Part shown: in pieces, positions 18,776 through 27,516 of the stretch | How positions within the stretch are numbered: position 1 is the stretch's first letter | Layout: each line of letters begins with the position of its first letter | Source of the DNA: Muriicola jejuensis | Lineage (GTDB): Bacteria; Bacteroidota; Bacteroidia; Flavobacteriales; Flavobacteriaceae | Assembly: GCF_010671595.1 (NCBI RefSeq) | Contig: NZ_JAABOP010000002.1 | Location: forward strand, 186,001-250,000 | Length of the DNA stretch: 64,000 nt | Reading direction: 5' to 3' | Position numbers and translations under genes: made by a program | Notes under the pieces: model-generated | What the model was told of the DNA's origin: nothing | The model's database searches: none | The model's input: only the letters and a program-made list of their open reading frames with translations

Positions 18776-21586
18776 TTGAGGCTCTTCATCCTGCTCATAT
18801 TGATCTTTACCGGTTTGTACGGCCGGACTCAGGGTATTCCACCCCTGCAGAACTTCTCCCCTTCTGATTACAAGGCCGAGAACCAGAACTGGGATATTGC
18901 ACAGGACCTCAACAAGACGATCTATATAGCGAACAGCCAGGGTTTGTTGGAATACAACGGGGCACATTGGGGCCTGCACCCCCTGCCCAATGAAAGCATC
19001 GTCCGATCCGTCAGGGTAATTGATGACAAGGTCTACACAGGTGGCTTCAGGGAGTTTGGTTACTGGACGAGGAATTCTCTCAATCAGCTGGAATACACCT
19101 CTCTTTCAAATGAGATCAGGGACAAACTGCAGCCTGACGAGGAATTCTGGAACATCCTCAAACAAGATAGGTACCTGATCTTCCATTCTCTCGATAGGAT
19201 CTATATCTACGACCCGGATGACGGTAAGGTGAACTGGGTGGAAACCGGTCTTTCTCTCCCGGGGATCTATTCAATCGGCCAGTCCCTGTTCTATCAAAGG
19301 AAGGGGGAAGGCCTTTACGGCATAGAAAACGGAAAGCCCATCCTGAAATATGACGCACCGCTTTTGAAGGAGGATGAGGTAGTCCAAATTTTCAACAGAA
19401 ATGATGAAGTCCTGCTGCTTACACGCCAGAACGGTTTTTTCGTGCTGGACGGACAGGATCTGACTCCCTGGGTCCCGGAGGTGAATGCTGCACTGTCGGG
19501 ACAAAGTGTGTATACCGCCATAGCGTTGAGGAATGGCGGTTTTGCGTTAGGAACGATTTCCAATGGCTTGCTCTTGCTCAACAGGGACGGCAGGATTCAA
19601 AATCAGGTGGACCCGTCCAAAGGTTTGCAGAACAATACGGTCCTGTCTCTATATGAGGACGTGGATGGCACTCTTTGGATGGGCCTCGACAATGGGGTCA
19701 GTTTCCTCAATCTCAGATCGCCCTTCCGCGTATACCAGGATTACAGTGGGGTAATAGGCAGCGTGTACGCTTCCGCGGAGAAGGACGGTTACCTGTATAT
19801 GGGTACGAATCAGGGACTGTATTACAGGCTGTCAGGGTCTGAACTCGACTTCCGGCTCATCCCGGGTACCGAAGGCCAGGTGTGGTCACTCGATCTGATA
19901 GGGGACACCCTCTTCTGCAGTCACCATTTAGGGACTTTTCTTATTGAGAGGGGGACTGCGACAAACTTGTCAAATCTGCCGGGGACCTGGGGGGTCAAGC
20001 CCATCCCCTCAAGGCCGGATCTTCTCTTACAGGGAAATTACACAGGCTTGCATATTCTGGAACGCAAAGACGGGAACTGGCGCCTTAGGAACAAGATCCG
20101 TCATTTCGACAATTCTTCCCGGTTTTTTGAGGTGTATGGGGATGAGATCTTTGTGAATCACGAATATAAAGGGCTGTTCCGCATGAAGATCAACGAGGAT
20201 CTTACGGAAGCTTTGGAAGTAGAGGTCGACACGGTACACAAGGGCGCCAATTCGGGATTGGTCAGATATGGAGATGATCTGCTTTTCGCCTATCGGGAAG
20301 GGGTCTTTAGGTTCGATGCTAAAACCCGGGCCTTCGAGAATGACCCTATCCTCAGCGAGGTGATTGAAGAGGGCGGCTACATCTCCGGTAAAATGGTTTC
20401 AGAGGGAGAGAAAGGATATCTCTGGATCTTTACCGAAAGGAGTATCAACCGGATTTCTCCTGGAAACCTCGATTCGAAGCCCGTTACGCGCTCCATTCCC
20501 CTCACCGCGAATGAGAGAAAGAACATCAGTGGCTATGAAAGTGTCTATGGTCCTGATGCGGAGGGCAGGTATATCTTCGGGTCCAACAACGGATTCATCG
20601 CCGTGGAAGTCGAAAAAATACCTCCTCTCCGATTTGAAGTGGAAATAGAAAGGATTTCCGTATCGAGGCGAAGGGTGGATGCCTGGGAGAAGAACTTGGC
20701 AGACCCAGGGGCGGAAGGCACCTATGGGAATAAGGAGAATAATATGGATATTTCCTTCTACGCTCCCGTCTATTCTGCCCTGGTGCATCCTGTGTATCAA
20801 TACCGGCTTTTAGGCTTGTACGAGGAGTGGAGTGAATGGTCCGAAGAGGCTTCGGTCTCTTTTTCAAACCTGCCTTACGGTACTTACAAGTTCGAGGTCA
20901 GGGGCAAAACGGGGAATGATCTCTCAAGCAATATTGCGGGGTACTCCTTTACGGTCGCCAGGCCCTGGTACCTCACCGGTCTGGCACTGGTGTGTTACTT
21001 CCTTCTCGGTATTCTCGGGGCTATCGCAATACATCGCGCATACAGGAGGTACTACAGGAAACGCCAACAGGAGCTCATAGAGAGTAACAAAAGGGAACTG
21101 GAGCTGGAGCGGGCCAGGAACGAAAAGGAGATCGTGAATATAAAAATCAATCAACTGGAGGAGGAATTCAGGAATAAGAGCAATGAATTAGCGGCTTCGA
21201 CCCTGAGTATCATACGTAAAAACGAGCTGTTATCCAGGGTAAAGGAACAACTGCTCTCTTCCGAAAGACAAGGCACTGCTTCGGTGAAACAAATTGTCAA
21301 GATCATCGATCAAAGTATCGATCAGAACGACGACTGGGAGATGTTCCTGGAAGCGTTTAACAATGCAGACCACAAATTTCTGAGAAAACTCAAGAAAATT
21401 CACCCCAATCTTTCTCCAAACGACATCAAGCTATGCGCGTATTTACGACTGAATCTATCCTCCAAGGAGATCGCTCCCCTTTTGAATATCTCCCCCAGAA
21501 GTGTGGAGATAAAACGGTATAGATTGCGCAAAAAAATGCATCTGGATCACGATATCAACCTCACGGATTATATTTTGACACTGTAA
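18776..21586 (+). CDS. One-component transmembrane regulator: beta-propeller sensor, triple-Y domain, coiled coil, LuxR-like HTH
   Basis: 936 residues. Signal peptide ~1-20, then a long two-propeller sensor (~30-620) with repeats such as LWMGLDNGVSFLN, and a Y_Y_Y domain (~640-725; VYQYRLLGLYEEWSEWS). One membrane helix (~735-758) is followed by a basic coiled coil (~760-830) and a C-terminal DNA-binding helix-turn-helix (DIKLCAYLRLNLSSKEIAPLLNISPRSVEIKRYRLRKK). There is no kinase or receiver domain, so it should sense a periplasmic ligand and bind DNA directly. Flavobacterial members of this architecture often flank polysaccharide loci, so it probably controls the genes from 21953 on. The start is the TTG at 18776, the only one giving a signal peptide. 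Confidence 0.85.
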   Translation: MRLFILLILIFTGLYGRTQGIPPLQNFSPSDYKAENQNWDIAQDLNKTIYIANSQGLLEYNGAHWGLHPLPNESIVRSVRVIDDKVYTGGFREFGYWTRNSLNQLEYTSLSNEIRDKLQPDEEFWNILKQDRYLIFHSLDRIYIYDPDDGKVNWVETGLSLPGIYSIGQSLFYQRKGEGLYGIENGKPILKYDAPLLKEDEVVQIFNRNDEVLLLTRQNGFFVLDGQDLTPWVPEVNAALSGQSVYTAIALRNGGFALGTISNGLLLLNRDGRIQNQVDPSKGLQNNTVLSLYEDVDGTLWMGLDNGVSFLNLRSPFRVYQDYSGVIGSVYASAEKDGYLYMGTNQGLYYRLSGSELDFRLIPGTEGQVWSLDLIGDTLFCSHHLGTFLIERGTATNLSNLPGTWGVKPIPSRPDLLLQGNYTGLHILERKDGNWRLRNKIRHFDNSSRFFEVYGDEIFVNHEYKGLFRMKINEDLTEALEVEVDTVHKGANSGLVRYGDDLLFAYREGVFRFDAKTRAFENDPILSEVIEEGGYISGKMVSEGEKGYLWIFTERSINRISPGNLDSKPVTRSIPLTANERKNISGYESVYGPDAEGRYIFGSNNGFIAVEVEKIPPLRFEVEIERISVSRRRVDAWEKNLADPGAEGTYGNKENNMDISFYAPVYSALVHPVYQYRLLGLYEEWSEWSEEASVSFSNLPYGTYKFEVRGKTGNDLSSNIAGYSFTVARPWYLTGLALVCYFLLGILGAIAIHRAYRRYYRKRQQELIESNKRELELERARNEKEIVNIKINQLEEEFRNKSNELAASTLSIIRKNELLSRVKEQLLSSERQGTASVKQIVKIIDQSIDQNDDWEMFLEAFNNADHKFLRKLKKIHPNLSPNDIKLCAYLRLNLSSKEIAPLLNISPRSVEIKRYRLRKKMHLDHDINLTDYILTL

Positions 21587-21952
21587 AGAGCTATACATTT
21601 CCTTCTCATTACCTCAACATTACCTATACAAAGCAGCCTTGCTCAACTTTTTTACCGTTTATTCAGGCCTTTTGACGCCTTTATTTTTGGCACTTAATTA
21701 TCAAATGCGTAACATAGGGGCCCTTAAATTCAGATGTATACTTTATGTAGGGGTATATTTTATGGTTTTAATAATTTATTAAGATAAGTTTAACGGTTGT
21801 CGATAACCGTCTTTGAGGTTATGGGCAAAAAGGGAGAATAAGTTGCGGGTTTCGAAAACGTTTCCGCTTCCCTCCACCTTGAGAATTGAAAATACGAATG
21901 ACTCCCCCTAAGGGAATCTTAAACGAAAGCTCAACTTAAACAAAATAGAATT
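21587..21952 (+). promoter_or_regulatory. Regulatory region before the glucan-utilisation genes
   Basis: 366 nt without a gene. It holds a TATTTTTG -7-like element (21682-21689, without a good TTG upstream), an inverted repeat ACGGTT-N6-AACCGT (21793-21810), and a near-palindrome CGAAAACGTTTCCG (21853-21866) that resembles LacI-type operators. Which is bound by the upstream regulator is unknown. The long leader suggests regulated transcription. Confidence 0.45.
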
Positions 21953-24900
21953 ATGAAGAACAAAGTACTGCGAGCATTACTGTTCCTATTTTCCCTGGGG
22001 ATTTTTGCCCAGACAGATCAGGTATCTGTGGTTCAGGACGAAAGTGGGATGAGATTGGTCGTGAACGGGGAAGATTTCATGATCAATGGGATGAACTGGG
22101 ACTATATTCCCATCGGAACCAATACGGTGAATGCCGGATTCTGGGAACAACCCGACGACATTATCAGGGCAGGACTCGACACCGAAATGTCCCTGCTCAA
22201 GAACATGAACGTCAATGTCATCAGGCAGTATACCGGCGTGCCGGCCAGGTGGATCCGGTATATCTATGAGAAATACGGGATATACACCATGCTGAACCAT
22301 TCCTTTGGAAGGTATGGCCTTACTCTGGACGGGGTATGGACCCCTATTACGGACTACGCTGACCCCAAGACCCAGGAATTCCTGATGTCTGAAGTGGAAG
22401 CCCTTGTTCGCGATTATAAGAACACCCCTGGATTGTTGATGTATCTGTTGGGGAATGAAAACAACTACGGATTGTTCTGGCAGGGAGCCGAGACTGAGGA
22501 TTTTCCAGATGATGAAGGAAGGATCGCATTTATAGGAGAGAGTCGTGGCAGGCCCATGTACAAATTGATGAATGAAGCGTCCAAGTTGATGAAATCCATG
22601 GATACTTCTCACCCCGTCGCCATCTGTAACGGGGATGTCCTGTTCATCGATATCGTAGCTGAAGAGTGCAAGGATGTGGATATCTATGGTACCAACATGT
22701 ACCGCGGAGTTTCTTTTGGTGATGCCTTCCAGGTGGTCAAGGAAAAGCTCAATAAGCCCATCATGTTCACGGAATTCGGGGCCGATGCGTTCAATGCCAT
22801 AGAGAACCAGGAAGACCAGAAATCCCAGGCCTATTATATGGTGGGGAACTGGAAAGATATCTATGAGAATGCGGCCGGACTCGGAAAGGCTGAGAATTCC
22901 ATCGGAGGTTTTACCTTTCAGTTCAGTGATGGCTGGTGGAAATTTGGATTCGATGACAGAAAGAATGCCGACGTTCACGATAACAATGCCTCCTGGTCTA
23001 ATGGCGGTTATGACAGCGACCATAAGGAAGGGGAGAACAACATGAATGAAGAGTGGTTTGGGATCTGTGCGAAGGGTCAGACCAATCCGAGAGGCTTATA
23101 TGACCTGTACCCCAGAGCGGCCTATTACGCCCTTAAGGAGGTGCATCAGCTCGACCCCTATGGAGAGGGAGTCACCCTTGATTTTGTGCAGAATTACTTC
23201 CGCAATGTAGACCTCATGGACGCGGTCCTTAAAGCCAGGGGAGACAAGGCAGCCCTGGTAGGGGAACAAAGCGGCATGCTCAGGGTCAGCAGGCTTGAAG
23301 CCCGATTTACGACCTTCAATACCGGAGGAAACCTCATTACGACCCCAAGCAACCCGGATCCGGATAATCCCAACACTTTTCCTGACCAGACTGGTTTCGA
23401 CCATATGCAATCCTATTTCGTGGGCTTTGAAGGGGAACCCGCTCCCAATATGAGGGCGAACGTGAATTTCAACGTTATCGGAAAGGTGGCCACCAATCCC
23501 ATCGATGAGATATTTTACGAAAACAGGGCCAGGCCGGTTGAGGTCAACACGGATGAAGGCGATGTGGTCCTTGCGGACGTCAACAGAGTGGCCGTCTACA
23601 ATGCCTCTTTCGATTGGAATGCGAAGAATTTCGACCTGAGGGGCTTCTACCGGACCGGGCATTACCACTGGGGGTATGAAGGCGACTTTTTTGGGCTGTA
23701 CCCGGAAGCCAATTACGGCCCAAACCTGGATATATACAATGGGGAGATCAGTGGATTTGAATTTGACGGAAAAAGGGCGATCACAGGGCTTAAGGCAGCT
23801 TTCGGCCCTCAACTCTGGTGGGGAGCCAACCCTGCAGTACTTGTGAAATACGAGAGGCAATTTGGAAAATTTGACGTTGCCGGAATCTTCCACGAGGATA
23901 TAGATACGTTTGGAAATATCGTTTCCTCCCTGGCCGTACCTATGCCGAGGACCCGCAGGGCCACGCTCTACATCGGCAGGGAATTCGGGGATGTCAAGTT
24001 AGAAGTTGGCGGGATCTGGGGCGGTCAACCCCTTAATGGAAGGGAGTTCCAGATCGCAGAAGACAACCCTAATTACGATCCGAACAATCCGGATGCCGCA
24101 TCCAAGTACATCATCTTCACCGACCTAGTGAATGAAAAGGATAACTGGGGAGGTAAGGCCAAGATCACCTATACCGGTGGAAAATTCAACTGGTACGCTC
24201 AGGGAGCGATCCAGGGCTTGGTTGCCAATGGTGGTGCAGATCTGACCAGGACCTTTACCGGATGGAAACTCAAGGACACAGGAAGTGGAAATCAGACCAA
24301 TTTCCTTTCAGGATTTACTTATCAGGTAGGCAATGTTCAAATAGCCCCTAATTTCTTGTGGCAAAAGCCTATTGTAGGTCCGATGCCCAATGATGTTCAG
24401 GGACCCGGAAGGCTCAGGAACATTCTGGACGATCCATTTTCTGTTCGCTGGAACAGGGAAACCGTAGCAGGGGAGATCCTGTTTACCTGGGATCCAACAC
24501 CCGGGACATGGATGTACGAATGGGATAACGACAGGTCTGAGGATGCCAAATTGGCCATAAGTGCAGGTTTTGTCTTTAAGCACCTTCCTACATCGATGGA
24601 CGCCCATATCGGTTTCCTCGGAAACAGGACCCTTTTTGCTTTCCCAAATTCAGTTCCGGCCCAGGACCTGTGGGAGACCCATGCACGCATCGTATCCAAG
24701 ATCAACCCCGAGCTGGGGATGATCGCAAACCTCTACTTTGGGAATGCCCAGGCAAACGGGGACAGCGACCGATTAGTGGAACGCGTGGGAGGAGATATCC
24801 GACTGCTTTACAAGAACATCAAAGTACAACATATGTTTAAGATCAATGACTGGGGTCCTTTTGACTACCACCGGGATTTTAACCTGACCTTCCCCGTGCA

Positions 24901-25129
24901 ATTGATGCTCGACATCTCTACCACCCTCGGTAAACCGGATTGGTTTATCCTTCCAAATACCCAGGTGGGTATACGCGGTACCTGGAGGTCACTCAATGAG
25001 TTCTCTAACAGGTATGCGCCCAATGCAGCTGAAGAGTTTGCCACCGAGCCCATCATTAGTCCGGTAGGTTTCGGCTTTGGAAATGAATGGGAGATCAGAA
25101 CATATGTTCATATTAATATCGGGAAATAA
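21953..25129 (+). CDS. Clan GH-A glycoside hydrolase domain joined to a putative outer-membrane beta-barrel
   Basis: 1058 residues. A signal peptide (1-20, ending FAQ) precedes a TIM-barrel hydrolase (~25-400) of GH2/GH5-like clan A type. The acid/base candidate is Glu169 (LLGNENNYG) and the nucleophile candidate Glu274 (IMFTEFGAD). The N-terminal sandwich domains of true GH2 are absent. Residues ~415-1058 look like a porin-type barrel: many 8-12-residue alternating amphipathic strands separated by Asn/Asp/Pro-rich loops, ending in the strand WEIRTYVHINI. It is the first gene of a beta-glucan locus lacking SusC/SusD, so it may cut and/or admit glycan at the outer membrane. Hydrolase fold is fairly certain; the exact family, substrate and barrel are inferred. 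Confidence 0.7.
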   Translation: MKNKVLRALLFLFSLGIFAQTDQVSVVQDESGMRLVVNGEDFMINGMNWDYIPIGTNTVNAGFWEQPDDIIRAGLDTEMSLLKNMNVNVIRQYTGVPARWIRYIYEKYGIYTMLNHSFGRYGLTLDGVWTPITDYADPKTQEFLMSEVEALVRDYKNTPGLLMYLLGNENNYGLFWQGAETEDFPDDEGRIAFIGESRGRPMYKLMNEASKLMKSMDTSHPVAICNGDVLFIDIVAEECKDVDIYGTNMYRGVSFGDAFQVVKEKLNKPIMFTEFGADAFNAIENQEDQKSQAYYMVGNWKDIYENAAGLGKAENSIGGFTFQFSDGWWKFGFDDRKNADVHDNNASWSNGGYDSDHKEGENNMNEEWFGICAKGQTNPRGLYDLYPRAAYYALKEVHQLDPYGEGVTLDFVQNYFRNVDLMDAVLKARGDKAALVGEQSGMLRVSRLEARFTTFNTGGNLITTPSNPDPDNPNTFPDQTGFDHMQSYFVGFEGEPAPNMRANVNFNVIGKVATNPIDEIFYENRARPVEVNTDEGDVVLADVNRVAVYNASFDWNAKNFDLRGFYRTGHYHWGYEGDFFGLYPEANYGPNLDIYNGEISGFEFDGKRAITGLKAAFGPQLWWGANPAVLVKYERQFGKFDVAGIFHEDIDTFGNIVSSLAVPMPRTRRATLYIGREFGDVKLEVGGIWGGQPLNGREFQIAEDNPNYDPNNPDAASKYIIFTDLVNEKDNWGGKAKITYTGGKFNWYAQGAIQGLVANGGADLTRTFTGWKLKDTGSGNQTNFLSGFTYQVGNVQIAPNFLWQKPIVGPMPNDVQGPGRLRNILDDPFSVRWNRETVAGEILFTWDPTPGTWMYEWDNDRSEDAKLAISAGFVFKHLPTSMDAHIGFLGNRTLFAFPNSVPAQDLWETHARIVSKINPELGMIANLYFGNAQANGDSDRLVERVGGDIRLLYKNIKVQHMFKINDWGPFDYHRDFNLTFPVQLMLDISTTLGKPDWFILPNTQVGIRGTWRSLNEFSNRYAPNAAEEFATEPIISPVGFGFGNEWEIRTYVHINIGK

Positions 25130-25140
25130 AAAACACAGCA

Positions 25141-26577
25141 ATGAAAAACAACAACAAAAACTTTATAAAAAACCTTGTATTGCTAGGCCTAGTTTTATCA
25201 TGGTCTGCGGGATGCGAAAGAGAGGTTTCTGATGAGGTGGAATTCGCAACCTTCCCGAAGAGAGCCGAAATATTTATCGATGGATTTAGTGGAGGATTGG
25301 AATACCGTCCCTTCGGAGGGTCAAAATTTGATGCCTTTTCCGTGGATACAGAAGTAAAGTATTCCGGAGAGGCCTCCATGCGTTTTGACATTCCTAATTT
25401 CGGGGATCCGTCCACCAGCCTTGGCTTTGCAGGGGCTATCTTCCCCGACTATGGGGGTCGAGACCTGTCTGAATTTGACGCTCTAACCTTCTGGGCCAAA
25501 GCGTCCAGGGCCGAGACAATTAGTAGGATAGGCTTCGGAGCCGATTTTGGATTAAGTCCTTTTCGGGATACCCCGGCCAAGTTCCGTGTTGCCATAGACA
25601 ATTTGAGGATAAGTACGGCGTGGACAAAATATATCATTCCCATCCCTGACCCCTCTAAGTTGATTAATGAAACCGGTATGTTCCTGTACTCGGAGGGACC
25701 GGATGCCATCGGAAATGGATACTCCTTTTGGATCGATGAACTGAAGTTTGAAAAGTTAGGGACTGTTGCCCAACCCAGACCTGCCATTCTCAATGGGCAG
25801 GAGGTAACCGAAAGAACCTTTCTGGATTTCCAGATCACCTTAACCGGTTTGACCCAGACATTTAACCTGGCCACAGGGGAGAACCAGACGGTTGCTGCAG
25901 CACCCTCTTATTTTACATTCAAATCCTCGGACACGGGGGTGGCCATTGTCAATGAATTGGGCGTGGTGACCATGGTGGGAACCGGAACCGCTGAAATAAC
26001 GGCTACCCTCAATGGTGTAAGGGCCGCAGGCTCCCTGACCGTTGAGGTAGGCGGATCATTTGATTTTGCCCCCGTGCCAACACGGGATCCGGCTAACGTC
26101 ATCTCCATTTTCAGCGATGCCTATACGAATGTTCCTGTAGACTTTTACAATGGGTTCTTTGCACCCTTCCAGACGACTCTGGGCGGTGCCATCAATATCA
26201 ACGGAGATAATATTATTGAATATACCGAACTCAACTTTGTGGCTACCGAATTCAAGAATCCAACCGTCAATGCTTCTGCAATGACCCATTTCCATGTCGA
26301 TATCCGCATCGATGAGTCAATTGATCCCGCGGATTTTATCGCCATAGAACTCGGGGATTTCGGGGCGAATGGTGAATTTGGTGGGGGAGACGACTCCAGT
26401 TCGAGAATTACATTCGACAGCAGCAGCCTGGTGAGCGGGCAGTGGATCAGTCTGGATATTCCTCTTTCAGATTTCACAGGTCTGACCAGCAGGAATAACC
26501 TCGCACAGATCTTCTTCATCTCCGACGGGACCATTTCGACGCTCCTGGTGGATAATATGTATTTCTACTCCGAATAA
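25141..26577 (+). CDS. Surface lipoprotein with carbohydrate-binding-like modules and Ig-like domain
   Basis: 478 residues. Lipobox at ~20-25 (LSWSAGC), consistent with an anchored lipoprotein. Residues ~38-205 form a jelly-roll-like domain (FIDGFSGGLEYRPFGG, ending FWIDELKFEKLG). Residues ~215-305 resemble a bacterial Ig-like (BIG2) domain (SSDTGVAIVNELGVVTMVGTG). Residues ~308-478 are a beta-sandwich module (DPANVISIFSDAYTNV ... LVDNMYFYSE) that recurs four times in the lipoprotein at 27517. No catalytic motif is visible. It lies 11 nt after the hydrolase-barrel gene and likely binds glycan on the cell surface, in the place SusE/SusF or SGBP proteins occupy in other loci. Confidence 0.7.
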   Translation: MKNNNKNFIKNLVLLGLVLSWSAGCEREVSDEVEFATFPKRAEIFIDGFSGGLEYRPFGGSKFDAFSVDTEVKYSGEASMRFDIPNFGDPSTSLGFAGAIFPDYGGRDLSEFDALTFWAKASRAETISRIGFGADFGLSPFRDTPAKFRVAIDNLRISTAWTKYIIPIPDPSKLINETGMFLYSEGPDAIGNGYSFWIDELKFEKLGTVAQPRPAILNGQEVTERTFLDFQITLTGLTQTFNLATGENQTVAAAPSYFTFKSSDTGVAIVNELGVVTMVGTGTAEITATLNGVRAAGSLTVEVGGSFDFAPVPTRDPANVISIFSDAYTNVPVDFYNGFFAPFQTTLGGAININGDNIIEYTELNFVATEFKNPTVNASAMTHFHVDIRIDESIDPADFIAIELGDFGANGEFGGGDDSSSRITFDSSSLVSGQWISLDIPLSDFTGLTSRNNLAQIFFISDGTISTLLVDNMYFYSE

Positions 26578-26599
26578 TCGGGTGTAATTAATAAAAAGT

Positions 26600-27502
26600 A
26601 TGAATCGCTTTAAACACGTTAATATGAAAAAGAAATCAGGACTCAAAGAAATATTTTCTTGGGGAAAAGGCACCTTTGCAGTGGTTGGTAACGGTCTCCT
26701 TTTCTCAGCCCTGTTCCTGTTCAACACCGGCTGTGCTGTAGATGATACGCAGACCGTGGTGAATTTCACCCAGCTGACCATGCAGGATGAATTCGATTTG
26801 GACGGGGCCCCTAACAGCGCCCTCTGGGGTTACGACATCGGGACCGGCACAGATGGCTGGGGTAACCAGGAACTGCAATATTACACAGACCGGCCGGAGA
26901 ATGTCACCGTTAACAACGGTGTTCTGATCATCACGGCCCGGCGGGAGGACTTTCAGGGATCGGCCTATACCTCGGCGAGATTGATCACCAGAGGTAAGTT
27001 TGAACAGACCTATGGTCGCTTTGAAGCTCGGATCAGAGTACCCTATGGACAGGGTATGTGGCCCGCCTTTTGGATGCTTGGCGTACCCGACAGCCCTTCC
27101 GAGATCTGGCCCAGCATAGGGGAGATCGATATCATGGAAATGAGGGGGCAGCAACCCACCACCCTGATCGGCAGTGTTCACGGACCTGGATACTCGGCTG
27201 GTGAGGCCATTTCCAAGGAATACGTGTTTCAGAATGACCGTATGGATACCGGTTTCCATGTCTATGGTATAGAATGGGGACCCGATTATGTGAATCATTA
27301 CGTGGACGATGTCCTCTACAATCAGATCACCCCGGAAGACCTTCCTGAAGGTGCCGAATGGGTGTTCGACAATGATTTTTACATCCTTATCAACCTGGCC
27401 GTGGGGGGCAACTTCGTAGGTTCTCCCAACTCGGAGACAGTATTTCCCCAGACCATGCTGGTCGACTATGTGAGAGTATATGAATATAACGGACTAAACT
27501 AA
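26600..27502 (+). CDS. GH16 family endo-beta-1,3-glucanase (laminarinase-like) lipoprotein
   Basis: 300 residues. A long N-terminal region ends in a lipobox (LFLFNTGC, Cys ~45), followed directly by one GH16 domain. The catalytic motif is GEIDIMEMRG with Glu175 (nucleophile), Asp177 and Glu180 (acid/base). The extra Met in ExDxxE is the beta-bulge form typical of laminarinase-type GH16 (subfamily 3). Other family signatures are WPAFWMLG and YGIEWGPDYVNHYVDD. Expected to cut internal beta-1,3 bonds of laminarin or mixed-linkage glucan at the cell surface. Its spacing (22 nt before, 14 nt after) places it in the same operon as its neighbours. Confidence 0.92.
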   Translation: MNRFKHVNMKKKSGLKEIFSWGKGTFAVVGNGLLFSALFLFNTGCAVDDTQTVVNFTQLTMQDEFDLDGAPNSALWGYDIGTGTDGWGNQELQYYTDRPENVTVNNGVLIITARREDFQGSAYTSARLITRGKFEQTYGRFEARIRVPYGQGMWPAFWMLGVPDSPSEIWPSIGEIDIMEMRGQQPTTLIGSVHGPGYSAGEAISKEYVFQNDRMDTGFHVYGIEWGPDYVNHYVDDVLYNQITPEDLPEGAEWVFDNDFYILINLAVGGNFVGSPNSETVFPQTMLVDYVRVYEYNGLN

Positions 27503-27516
27503 CTAAAAGAAAAACT

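Noticed and set aside
21986-23023. 345-residue open frame antisense to the hydrolase-barrel gene
   Set aside because: Shadow of codon use on the coding strand, with no start signal or recognisable domain.
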